Shown here piece after piece: positions 27,880 through 36,552 of a stretch of 64,000 bases of DNA (positions are counted from its first letter, which is position 1; each line of letters begins with the position of its first letter). Where the stretch lies: assembly GCA_963790065.1 (NCBI GenBank), contig CAWBNK010000003.1, positions 1 through 64,000 of the forward strand, in the 5' to 3' direction. The DNA is from Palsa-504 sp963790065 (GTDB lineage: Bacteria; Actinomycetota; Actinomycetes; Streptosporangiales; Streptosporangiaceae). A program made the translations under genes and the position numbers. The notes under the pieces are model-generated. The model saw only the letters and a program-made list of their open reading frames with translations. It was not told where the DNA came from and searched no databases.

Positions 27880-28980
27880 ATGCGCGTTCTAGTAACGGGT
27901 GCGGCTGGCTTCATCGGATCGCACATCGCCGAAACCATGCGGGCGGCGGGCCATGAGGTCCGCGGCCTGGATTCCCTCACGCCCGCCGTACACAACGGCA
28001 GGCCGGACCACGTCCCGGGCGATCTGGTCGTCGGTGACGTGCGCGACCCGGCTGCGGTGGACGAGGCGCTAGCCGGAATGGATGCGGTGTGCCACCAGGC
28101 CGCCCTGGTCGGGCTCGGCGTAGACCTCTCCGACCTGCCCGCATACGCGGATGTCAACGTCACCGGCACCGCGGTGCTGCTGGAGGCCATGGGCCGCCAC
28201 GGCATACCGCGGCTGGTCTTCGCGTCCTCGATGGTGGTCTACGGCGAGGGGGCCTACGACTGCGCGGCGCACAGCCGGGTCCGGCCGTCGCCCCGGGATC
28301 CGGGTGACCTGGCCGCGGGCCGCTTCGAGCCGCGCTGCCCGCGCTGTGCGCAGCCGCTTACCACGACGACGGTCGCCGAGGACGCGCCGCTCGACCCGCG
28401 CAACGCCTACGCCGCGAGCAAGGTGGCGCAGGAGCACCTGGCGTCGAGCTGGGCGCGGCTGACCAGCGGGACCGCGATCGGGCTGCGCTATCACAACGTG
28501 TACGGTCCGCGGATGCCGCGCGACACCCCGTACTCGGGAGTGGCCGCCATCTTCCGCTCCCGCCTGGAGAACGGCCTGCCGCCGCGGGTGTTCGAAGACG
28601 GCGGCCAGCGCCGCGACTTCGTGCATGTCCGCGACGTGGCCCGCGCCAACCTGCTGGCCCTGGAGGCGGTCGACCGGACGGCAGGCAGCGCGCCGGACGC
28701 CGAGGCTGGGGCGGGCGGGCTGCGATGCTACAACGTCGCCAGCGGCGAGCCGCACACGGTGGGCGAGATGGCCAGCGCGCTGGCCGCCGCGTTCGGCGGC
28801 ATCGAGCCCGTGGTGACCGGCGAGTACCGCCTCGGCGACGTGCGGCACATCGTGGCCTCTCCCGCCAGCGCCGCCCGCGACCTCGGCTTCCGCGCGCAGA
28901 CGAGCTTCGCCGACGGCATCGCCGAATTCGCCCAGGCCCCCCTCCGCGAGCCCGCCCTAGCAGGCTCCGTCCGCTCCTAG
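27880..28980 (+). CDS. NAD-dependent epimerase/dehydratase (extended SDR) with zinc-ribbon-like insert
   Basis: A 366-residue protein from ATG 27880; a longer frame to 27760 adds an unconserved 40 residues. The Rossmann motif is MRVLVTGAAGFIGSHIAE, with the SDR catalytic region FASSMVVYGEG and YAASKVAQEHLA (YxxxK). A small insert reads RFEPRCPRCAQPL, a possible metal-binding knuckle seen in a subgroup of actinobacterial epimerases. It acts on a nucleotide sugar, substrate unknown. The divergent GT2/DUF2064 pair and the methyltransferase/GT frame at 34242 are probably its pathway partners. Confidence 0.88.
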   Translation: MRVLVTGAAGFIGSHIAETMRAAGHEVRGLDSLTPAVHNGRPDHVPGDLVVGDVRDPAAVDEALAGMDAVCHQAALVGLGVDLSDLPAYADVNVTGTAVLLEAMGRHGIPRLVFASSMVVYGEGAYDCAAHSRVRPSPRDPGDLAAGRFEPRCPRCAQPLTTTTVAEDAPLDPRNAYAASKVAQEHLASSWARLTSGTAIGLRYHNVYGPRMPRDTPYSGVAAIFRSRLENGLPPRVFEDGGQRRDFVHVRDVARANLLALEAVDRTAGSAPDAEAGAGGLRCYNVASGEPHTVGEMASALAAAFGGIEPVVTGEYRLGDVRHIVASPASAARDLGFRAQTSFADGIAEFAQAPLREPALAGSVRS

Positions 28981-28993
28981 GGGCCATTTTTCG

Positions 28994-29165
28994 TTATTGC
29001 GGGCTGTTACTACCCCGATAGATGGCCTTGAGCATGTTGTGGACGGTGGCCTGCAGGTGGATCTCGGTGGCGACCATGTCGCCGCGGTAGTTCAGGGTGC
29101 GGCCGAAGCGGCAGCGAGGACACCGGGCCCGTGCCTGGCTCGTCTCCCACACCGTGAGCTTAACC
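28994..29165 (-). mobile_element. Remnant of a transposase C-terminus
   Basis: On the minus strand a 57-codon stretch reads to a TAA at 28994-28996. It contains RCPRCRFGRTLNYRGDMVA, then TEIHLQATVHNMLKAIYRG. The closing pattern (E-x-H-L-x-A-T-V-H-N-x-L-K) is typical of the end of DDE transposases of the IS5/IS1182 kind. No upstream catalytic part, terminal inverted repeats or target duplication is visible, so only a fragment remains. The family assignment is tentative. Confidence 0.4.
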
Positions 29166-29264
29166 TAAGGCCATCCTGGACCTGTCCCCCCAATCGGCCG
29201 CGTACCGCACCGCACATGCAACCGCATATCACGGGGCTATCTCGATCCCTCTATCCGGGTCCTG

Positions 29265-29620
29265 ACCTGCGCCGTAAGGACTTGGTAAGGAATTTCGGCA
29301 GTCCGAGCGCGACCCGCCACTAAACGTTTAAAAAAGGGCCTTGTGTGGAGCCGTTCTTCGGAATTCGCTGATCTTGCCGGCGGCCCGAGGCTACGGTGAT
29401 GCACCTGGAGCGTTACAGGGGACTGTCACTTGGAGGTGGGTTGAATGCTCAGCGGGCACCGGTCCGCACGGCGCCGCCGCCGGAACAGCCGCGCGGCGCG
29501 TATCGCGGTATCTCTGGCCATCCCGATGGCCTTGGGCCTGACTCTCGGAATCATCATCGCCGTCTCGGGCGGCGGTAGGGCGACGACTATTGAGCAGTCG
29601 GCCCTGGGCGCTTGCGCCTC
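29265..29620 (+). repeat. Duplicated promoter and N-terminus of the unknown secreted protein gene
   Basis: This segment repeats the upstream region and first about 55 codons of the minus-strand gene at 21865-23419 (copy at about 23250-23590). Shared blocks include the GTAAGGACTT element, the AATTC-rich block, the spaced GGAGCGT block and the GGAGGTGG ribosome-binding site before ATGCTCAGCGGGCA. The two copies are diverged but collinear. Confidence 0.65.
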
Positions 29621-29852
29621 AGCGGCGGCCGACGTGAACGGCGCGGCACCTGCGGCGAGCGGGAGCCAGCGCGGCACCCTGACGCGGGTGCCAGCGCCCG
29701 GACCCAGCCGGGAGTGCCGACGCCCCGGACCCAGCCGGGAGTCACCAGCGGCCCGAGACCCAGCTCGTGCGAGTACTCCAGCGCCCCGAACCCAGCAGGC
29801 TCGGCCGTCGCCGGCACCTTGCCCGTCGGCATCCGACGCCACCGGCGGCTGA
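29445..29852 (+). pseudogene. Truncated paralogue of the unknown secreted protein
   Basis: The first 55 residues match the 21865-23419 protein closely: MLSGHRSARRRRRNSRAAR, then the membrane helix IPMALGLTLGIIIAVSGG, then TIEQSALGA. After that the similarity stops and the frame runs through a Pro/Arg-rich, non-conserved stretch to a stop at 29852. The extracellular domain is absent. The copy keeps its ribosome-binding site (GGAGGTGG), so a short membrane peptide might still be made. Its position beside a transposase remnant and a broken phosphoesterase suggests rearrangement. Confidence 0.6.
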
Positions 29853-30059
29853 CCGCACCCACCGTCGCGGGCATTCCTCCCATCAACCCCGTCGGGCCGC
29901 CCCGGGCGCGGGCGAGGAGCGAACGGCGGGTGGATGCGGCCGGGGCACACGTTCAGCTTACATTACCAGATGCGGAGCCGAGGCGGCGGACTCAGACGGA
30001 ACTGTCTACGGTATCCGTGGCAAAGACGCCCACCCGCTGAGCGACCAGGGGCCTGGCGA

Positions 30060-31687
30060 CGCCGTGGGTGCTCGGCAGGGATCGGCTGCACCTGGGAAAA
30101 CGGGGACACCGAAGGTGTTGTTCATCGACGCCACCGATCCTGGCGCCGGACGTGCTGGATCCAGCCGTGTACAGGACCCGCCTGGGTGATCGCCGCAAGG
30201 CACCCTGTCCGGAGCGGCGTGCTCGGCAAGGACCTCTCGAACCCGATCCCGGAGTGGGCCGAGGACGGCGCCGACCGCAAGGTGGTGCCGTACACGGTGG
30301 CCACCGACATGGACAGCCCCAACCCCGACTCCGGCGAGGAGTACCCGCACACCAACACCCAGCTGTTCAACATCCAGGACGAGCAGAACCGGTTCAAGCT
30401 CGGCGCGGAGATCACCGCGCCGTTCAACGCCCCGGCGCCTGGCCAGGTGCCGACGATGGACGGCTACGTCACCGACTACATCAGCTGCTTCACCGCCGAG
30501 ATGGGCCGCCAGCCCACCTACGAGGAGTACGCGCAGATCATGACCGGGTTCACCCCGGAGCAGATCCCGGTGCTGAGCGGGCTGGCCCGCGGGTTCGGCG
30601 TGTTCGATCACTGGTTCTGCGAGGTGCCGTCGCAGACGCTGCCCAACCGGTCGTTCTGGACCGCCGCGACGTCCTCGGGATTCTCCGTGAACGCGCCGGT
30701 CACGAAATTCGTGGCGAAGAACACCGCGGAGACGATCTTCAACCGGCTCGAGGATCACGGCAAGACCTGGAAGGTGTACATCGCCGAGCCGATGCGGATC
30801 TCGTTCACCGGCCTGGTCCACTTCCCGCGGCTGAAGGACCGCTTCGCGACGCACTTCGTGCCGTTCGCCCAGTTCGAAGCCGACGCCGCCCACGGGGACC
30901 TGCCCGACTTCTCGTTCATCACCGGCCCTGGGGGTGGGGCACAACGACTACCACCCGGCGTGCGGGCGGGCCATGGGGCACGGCATGGCGATCCAAAGTA
31001 TTGACCCGCCGTCCTCGATCCTGGGCGGCGAGGCGTTCCTGTCCCGGATCTACCACGCCTACAAGGCGATGCAGTCCCCGACCGGGATCCAACGTCTGGA
31101 ACACGGCCCTGCTGATCGGCTGGGACGAACCAGGCGGCACCTACGACCACGTCCCGCCCCCCGCGGTGCCGCCACCGGACCCGTCCGCCCCGGCCGGCCA
31201 GGACGGCTTCACGTTCGACCGCTCGGGCTACCGGGTCCCGGCCGTCATCGTGTCGCCGTGGGTGGCCGAAGGCGAGGTGTTCAACGCCGAGCACCGGCAC
31301 ACCTCCCTGATCGCCACGCTGCGGGAGCAGTGGGGCCTGGGCGACCCGTTCACCGCCCGCGACGCCGCCGCCCGGACGTTCTCCCACGTCTTCACCCTCG
31401 ACACCCCGCGAGACCCGGCCACGTGGCCCGTCCCCGATCCGCGGCCGGTGCCTGCGTTCATGGAGGATCCGGCCGCCCTGGGCACGAGCCTGTCCACGCT
31501 AGGCAAGACCCTGGCCCAGGGGATACGGGAGTACGCGGACCAGAACCACATCGAGATCGAGGGCCTACCCAAGGACCCCAAGGAGGACGTGCCCCCAGAA
31601 CAGTTGCTGAATGTGCTCCGGAACTTCTTTGCCACCATCTTCCCCCTGCTGGCTCCGGCCGCTCCGAGTTCGGGCGCCGCAACCTGA
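30060..31687 (+). pseudogene. Phosphoesterase (phospholipase C / acid phosphatase family), N-terminus degraded and frameshifted
   Basis: The recognisable part begins near 30220 (VLGKDLSNPIPEWAEDGADR) and continues VATDMDSPNPDSGEEYPH, MTGFTPEQIPVLSGLARGFG, then DHWFCEVPSQTLPNRSFW. Shifts near 30935 (before GHNDYHPA) and near 31092 (before SNVWNTALLIGWDEPGGTYD) are followed by RVPAVIVSPWV and HTSLIATLREQWGL to the stop. The usual N-terminal ENRSFDN motif carrying the catalytic residue is not found; upstream only a weak trace (GENGDTEGV-like) remains. So even with the shifts repaired the protein would lack its nucleophile. No signal peptide is visible. Confidence 0.7.
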
Positions 31688-31720
31688 CCTGGCGCCCGGC
31701 GCACCGCCTGCAGTCACCAC

Positions 31721-31745
31721 TGGACCCCGGCGGAGCCGGGGTCCA
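31721..31745. terminator. Bidirectional terminator hairpin
   Basis: A perfect 11-bp stem, TGGACCCCGGC paired with GCCGGGGTCCA, loop GGA, placed between the convergent phosphoesterase remnant (stop 31687) and the histidine kinase gene (stop 31760). Confidence 0.65.
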
Positions 31746-31759
31746 GGTAGACGACGCGG

Positions 31760-33043
31760 TCAGTGGGCGGTGATGGCCCGGGGCTGATCGGGACGGGGCT
31801 GGTCGGGGCCTGCGGGGGGCGGTCCGCCGACGGGCCGTCGGGGCACGGTGCGGTTCATGGCGGGCACGCCCGGACGGGCCAGCGGCAGCCTGATGAGGAA
31901 CTGGCAGCCGGGACCGGCGTTGCGCACGGCGATCTGGCCGGAATGCGCCTCGACGATGCCGCGCGCGATCGAGAGGCCGAGCCCGGCGCCCTCCTGCGGC
32001 CCGGGCGTGCGGGCCGACTCGCCGCGGAACGCCACGTCGAACACCCGGGGCAGGTCGCCGGGCGGAATCCCGCCGCAGGCGTCCGACACGCTCACGCAGG
32101 CCATTCCGCTCTGCACCTCGGCCAGCACGTCGACACCGCCGTCGGCCGGCGTGTGCCTGATCGCGTTGGTCACCAGGTTGCGCAGCGCGCGGCCCATCTC
32201 GGCGGAGTCGACGAAGACCGGCATGCCGCGCACCGCGGCCCCGGTGAGCCTGACGCCCTTATGCCGCGCGACCGGCTCGGCGCTGGCGACGACCTCGGCA
32301 ACCAGGTCCTCGAGCCCGACCATGCGCTTGGACAGCCGCAGCGCGCCCGCGTGGATGCGGGACAGCTCGAACAGGTCGTCGATCATCAAGGTCAGCCGGT
32401 CCACCTCGCGGCGGATCTGCGAGTGGTACTGGGATACCTCGCGCGGATCGACCACCACCTGGTCTTCCAGCGCTTCGGCCATGGCCCGCAGGCCGGCCAG
32501 CGGAGTGCGCAGGTCGTGGCTGACCCAGGCGACGAGCTCGCGCCGGCTGGCCTCCAGGGCCCGCTCCCGGGACCGGGCCTGGGCCAACCGCTCGTGCGTG
32601 GCGGTGAGCTCCGCGGAGAGCTCGGCGAGTTCGGTGGGCAGCGTCAGCTGCGGAGCCACATAGACCCCGTTTTCCCCGACGCCCTGCACCGCGGAGGACA
32701 GCGCCCGGCTGGCCTTGGTGAGCCGCCGCCCGACGAACAGCGCCACCGCGAGGCCGGCCAGCCCGGCGATGGCCATCAGGTCCATCACGTCGTCGCGCTC
32801 GCCCGGCGTGCCCACCATGCGGTAGGCGATAACGCCTACCCCGGCGAGCATGGTGATCACCGTGGCGGCCACCACGATGGTGATCATCAGGCCGATCGAG
32901 CGGGCCGCGAACCGCTTCAGCGCGAGGATTCCGATGAGCGTGACAACCACCGCGATGGCCAGCACGCGTACGGAGATGTATTCCAGGTCTGAAACTTGGA
33001 TGCCGGCTGGCAGGGCCAGATCGCCGCCGGCCAGTGCGGTCAC
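31760..33043 (-). CDS. Membrane sensor histidine kinase
   Basis: About 427 residues from GTG 33043, which overlaps the response regulator stop as GTGA; the frame is open further upstream but inside the regulator gene. Three membrane segments lie in the first 120 residues (VLAIAVVVTLIGILAL, LMITIVVAATVITMLAG, LMAIAGLAGLAVALFVG). A HAMP-like linker precedes the dimerisation helix with the H-box WVSHDLRTPLAG. The ATPase domain shows NLVTNAIRH, VSDACGGIPP and GAGLGLSIARGIVEAH. There is no large extracellular sensor, so it may sense the membrane. The C-terminal tail is Pro-rich. It partners the regulator upstream. Confidence 0.92.
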   Translation of the reverse strand: MTALAGGDLALPAGIQVSDLEYISVRVLAIAVVVTLIGILALKRFAARSIGLMITIVVAATVITMLAGVGVIAYRMVGTPGERDDVMDLMAIAGLAGLAVALFVGRRLTKASRALSSAVQGVGENGVYVAPQLTLPTELAELSAELTATHERLAQARSRERALEASRRELVAWVSHDLRTPLAGLRAMAEALEDQVVVDPREVSQYHSQIRREVDRLTLMIDDLFELSRIHAGALRLSKRMVGLEDLVAEVVASAEPVARHKGVRLTGAAVRGMPVFVDSAEMGRALRNLVTNAIRHTPADGGVDVLAEVQSGMACVSVSDACGGIPPGDLPRVFDVAFRGESARTPGPQEGAGLGLSIARGIVEAHSGQIAVRNAGPGCQFLIRLPLARPGVPAMNRTVPRRPVGGPPPAGPDQPRPDQPRAITAH

Positions 33044-33783
33044 GCTGCCTCCGGCTCGTATCGGTACCCGACGCCCCACACGGTCACGATGCGCCTGGGC
33101 ATGGTCGGGTCGGGCTCGAGCTTCTCGCGCAGCCGTCGGACATGCACGGTGACGGTCGACGTATCGCCGAACGTCCAGCTCCACACCTCGGTGAGCAACT
33201 GCTCCCTGGTGAAGGCCTTGCGTGGGTTCCGCATCAGGAAGACGAGCAGGTCATACTCGCGCGAGGTCAGCTGGATCAGCTTGCCTTCGGCCCTGACTTC
33301 GTGCGCGGAGAGATTCACGACCAGGTCGCCGTCGGTGATGGCGCCGAGGTCGAGCTTGTCAGGAAGGCCGGCGCCACGAGACCTGCGCAGTACCGAACGC
33401 ACACGCAGGGCCAGCTCACGCGGGCTGAACGGCTTGGTGACGTAGTCGTCCGCACCGGTTTCGAAGCCGACGAGGCGATCGGTCTCATCACCCAGGGCGG
33501 TCAGCATGACCACCGGTATCGGCCAGCGTGCCCGCAGCCTGCGGCACACCTCGAGGCCGTCCATGCCGGGCAGCATGAGGTCGAGGACGACGAGATCGGG
33601 CGGCTCTTCGGCCACCCGGCGCAGCGCCTCGTATCCGTCGTGCACGCACTCGACCGTATGACCGTCGCGCACGAGGTAACGCCCGACGACATCCGCCACC
33701 GTGGGATCGTCGTCGACGACGACGATCCGGCCCGGCGGATCGGGGTTGCTCACCAAGGTTTCCCGTTCCTTGCAAAAAGGCAA
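33040..33783 (-). CDS. OmpR-family response regulator
   Basis: A 247-residue protein. TTG 33783 is favoured because GGAGG lies 8 nt before it; GTG 33753 is an alternative without a clear site. The receiver domain has IVVVDDDPTVADVV, the phospho-Asp in LVVLDLMLPGMDG, and Lys in DDYVTKPFSPREL. The winged-helix DNA-binding domain includes LTSREYDLLVFLMRNP and VWGVGYRYEPEA. It is the first gene of the two-gene operon with the kinase. The repeat-rich region 33790-34240 upstream is its probable promoter area. Confidence 0.93.
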   Translation of the reverse strand: MPFCKERETLVSNPDPPGRIVVVDDDPTVADVVGRYLVRDGHTVECVHDGYEALRRVAEEPPDLVVLDLMLPGMDGLEVCRRLRARWPIPVVMLTALGDETDRLVGFETGADDYVTKPFSPRELALRVRSVLRRSRGAGLPDKLDLGAITDGDLVVNLSAHEVRAEGKLIQLTSREYDLLVFLMRNPRKAFTREQLLTEVWSWTFGDTSTVTVHVRRLREKLEPDPTMPRRIVTVWGVGYRYEPEAA

Positions 33784-34241
<458 letters not shown>

Positions 34242-36470
34242 GTGATCGGGGAACTTTACGAACACGCGCTGGCCGGCCGGGCGCGGCCGGAGATCGAGCA
34301 CGCCGACGGCAGCCGCAAGCCGCTCCCAGTGGACGGCTGGCTGAGCGAGAGCCCCGGCGACAAATCGATCCTCGACCGCTGCGAGGGCCCGACGCTCGAT
34401 ATCGGCTCGGGACCGGGCCGCCTGACCGTCGCCCTGGCCGAACGCGGCATCCCCGCCCTCGGCATCGACATCACGCCGTACGCCGTCGACATGGCCCGGT
34501 CCTCGGGCGCACTGGTCATGCTGCGCGACGTCTTCGACCGCGTACCGGGGACCGGCCGCTGGACCGCGGTGCTGCTGGCGGACGGGAACATCGGAATCGG
34601 CGGCGACCCGGCGGCCCTGCTCCGCCGGGTGTCCGAACTGCTCGCGCCGCAGGGCCGGGCGCTGGTCGAACTCGAGCCGCCCGGCTCTCCGCTCCGCCGC
34701 GAGCAGGTCCGGCTGTGCCACGCCGGGTCGGCCAGCGCGTGGTTCCCCTGGGCCTACGTCGGCACCGACCACATCACCGACGTGGCGTACGACGCCGGGC
34801 TCGGCCAAGTCGACATCTGGACGGTCGACGGACGGTGGTTCGCCTCCATCGGCATTGGCGGCCAGGTTTGCTCCGAACGAACCCTCGTCACGCTGTTACC
34901 GAATGCTTACCGCCCGGCCCGCGGATGCCCCTTCCGCCCGACAGATGGAGCTCTTCCCAGCATGAACGGAAAACTCCGGGTGGCCGCGATCGTCCTGGCC
35001 CTGTCGGTGACGGCGGCCATGATCCTGCTGCTCCTGTGGCCCCAGCTCGACCCGGCGCGGCTACGCTGGCTGCCGCTGCTGATCGGCGCGTGGCTCGCGT
35101 TCATCGCCGCCGCCTGGCTGCTGCGGAAGGTGCCGCGGCGGACCTCGGTCGCGCTCATCCTGCTCGGCGGCATCGCCCTCCAGATGGTGGCGGTGTCCGC
35201 GCCGCCGCGGGGCAGTAACGATCTCTACCGCTACATCTGGGACGGCAAGGTACAGGCCGCTGGCGTCGATCCGTACCAGTACGTCCCCACGGCCACGCAA
35301 CTCACCGGGCTGCGAGACGAGTTCCTCTTCAACCCCAGCGCCGAGTACTGCGTCTCGCCGTCCTACGTCGACCGCCATCCGGCCGCCGATCTCACCCCGG
35401 GCTGCACGAAGATCAACCGGCCGACGGTGCCCACCATCTACCCGCCGGTCGCCGAGGCGTACTTCCTCGCGGTGCACTACCTGCCTTCCGCCAGCGACTC
35501 GAGCATGCCCATCCAGGCCACTACGGCGCTGGTCGCCGTGCTCATCACGGTGCTGTTGCTGTTCGGCCTGGGCCGGCTGGGCCGGGACATACGCATGGCC
35601 GCGCTGTGGTCCTGGTGCCCGACGGTGGTCCTGGAGGCCGGCAACAGCGCCCACGTGGACGTGATCGCGGTGGGCATCACCGCGGCCGCCGTACTCACCC
35701 TGGCCACGGCTCGCACCACCCGCCGGACCATCATCGGCGGAATCCTGCTCGGCCTGGCTATCGCGACCAAGCTGACACCCGTGCTGACCGTGCCCGCACT
35801 GCTCCGGCGCCGCTGGGTGACGGTCGTGATCGCGGCGGGCAGCGCGTTCACCGCCGTTTACGTCCCGCACGTGATCCGGGTGGGCAGCAAGGTGATCGGA
35901 TTCCTGCCCGGCTACCTGCAGCAGGAGGGCTACACCAAGGGGACCAGGTTCGGGATCATCGGCCTGTTCGTCACCGGGCCGCTGGCCATCGTGGCGGCGG
36001 CGCTCATCTTGGCCGCGGTCGCCTTCGCCGTGCTGCAGTTCTCCGACCCCGACCGGCCCTGGGAGGGCGCCCTCTACATGACCGCGGCCGCGCTCGCCGT
36101 CACCACGCCGCACTACCAGTGGTACTCGCTGCTGCTGGTCATGCTGGTCGCCCTCGACGGCCGCCCCGAGTGGCTGGCCTTCGCCGCGGGCGGGTACTTG
36201 GCGGCCTATCCGGAAATCGGCCGGTACACCCCTCCCGGCCGGCTCAACGACGCCATCGCCTACGGCGTGCCCCTCGTGGTGGTGGCCGTCGGCTGGCTGA
36301 TCCGCCACGAGCTCGCCAGGCGCGCGGGCCTCGGCGAGCCGCTGCCCGCCACGGCAGAACCGGTGGTCACCTCGGGGCTCACGGTCCTTGACGTCAGCGA
36401 GGACGCCGTGAGCGATCTCCCGCAGCGTCCGGTCCCGTCCCGCGAAGAGTCGCGGGAGGTGCCGGTGTGA
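34242..36470 (+). CDS. Class I methyltransferase joined in frame to a membrane glycosyltransferase (GT87/mannosyltransferase-like)
   Basis: A 742-codon frame from GTG 34242 (GGAAGGAG upstream). Residues 1-205 are a SAM methyltransferase: LDIGSGPGRLTVALAERGIP, GIDITPYAVDMAR. Residues about 241-680 are a membrane protein with about ten helices: RVAAIVLALSVTAAMILLLL, GSNDLYRYIWDGKVQAAGVD, YPPVAEAYFLAVHYLP, then GGILLGLAIATKLTPVL. The acidic DLYRYIWDG motif is typical of lipid-linked mannosyltransferase-like enzymes. The joining 35 residues are poorly conserved and contain a rare TTA codon. ATG 34962 has GGAG upstream, so two separate proteins are likely, with the first stop lost. Confidence 0.75.
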   Translation: MIGELYEHALAGRARPEIEHADGSRKPLPVDGWLSESPGDKSILDRCEGPTLDIGSGPGRLTVALAERGIPALGIDITPYAVDMARSSGALVMLRDVFDRVPGTGRWTAVLLADGNIGIGGDPAALLRRVSELLAPQGRALVELEPPGSPLRREQVRLCHAGSASAWFPWAYVGTDHITDVAYDAGLGQVDIWTVDGRWFASIGIGGQVCSERTLVTLLPNAYRPARGCPFRPTDGALPSMNGKLRVAAIVLALSVTAAMILLLLWPQLDPARLRWLPLLIGAWLAFIAAAWLLRKVPRRTSVALILLGGIALQMVAVSAPPRGSNDLYRYIWDGKVQAAGVDPYQYVPTATQLTGLRDEFLFNPSAEYCVSPSYVDRHPAADLTPGCTKINRPTVPTIYPPVAEAYFLAVHYLPSASDSSMPIQATTALVAVLITVLLLFGLGRLGRDIRMAALWSWCPTVVLEAGNSAHVDVIAVGITAAAVLTLATARTTRRTIIGGILLGLAIATKLTPVLTVPALLRRRWVTVVIAAGSAFTAVYVPHVIRVGSKVIGFLPGYLQQEGYTKGTRFGIIGLFVTGPLAIVAAALILAAVAFAVLQFSDPDRPWEGALYMTAAALAVTTPHYQWYSLLLVMLVALDGRPEWLAFAAGGYLAAYPEIGRYTPPGRLNDAIAYGVPLVVVAVGWLIRHELARRAGLGEPLPATAEPVVTSGLTVLDVSEDAVSDLPQRPVPSREESREVPV

Positions 36471-36552
36471 CCCTGCGCCGCCAGGATTCCGCGTTTTCTT
36501 ACCGGTTGGTTACCCGCCGGGCAAACATCAAACGGCACCGGCCATCAGGACC

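Noticed and set aside
29934..30220. A longer N-terminus for the phosphoesterase starting near 29934
   Set aside because: The translation there is unrelated to the family and lacks the ENRSFDN catalytic motif.
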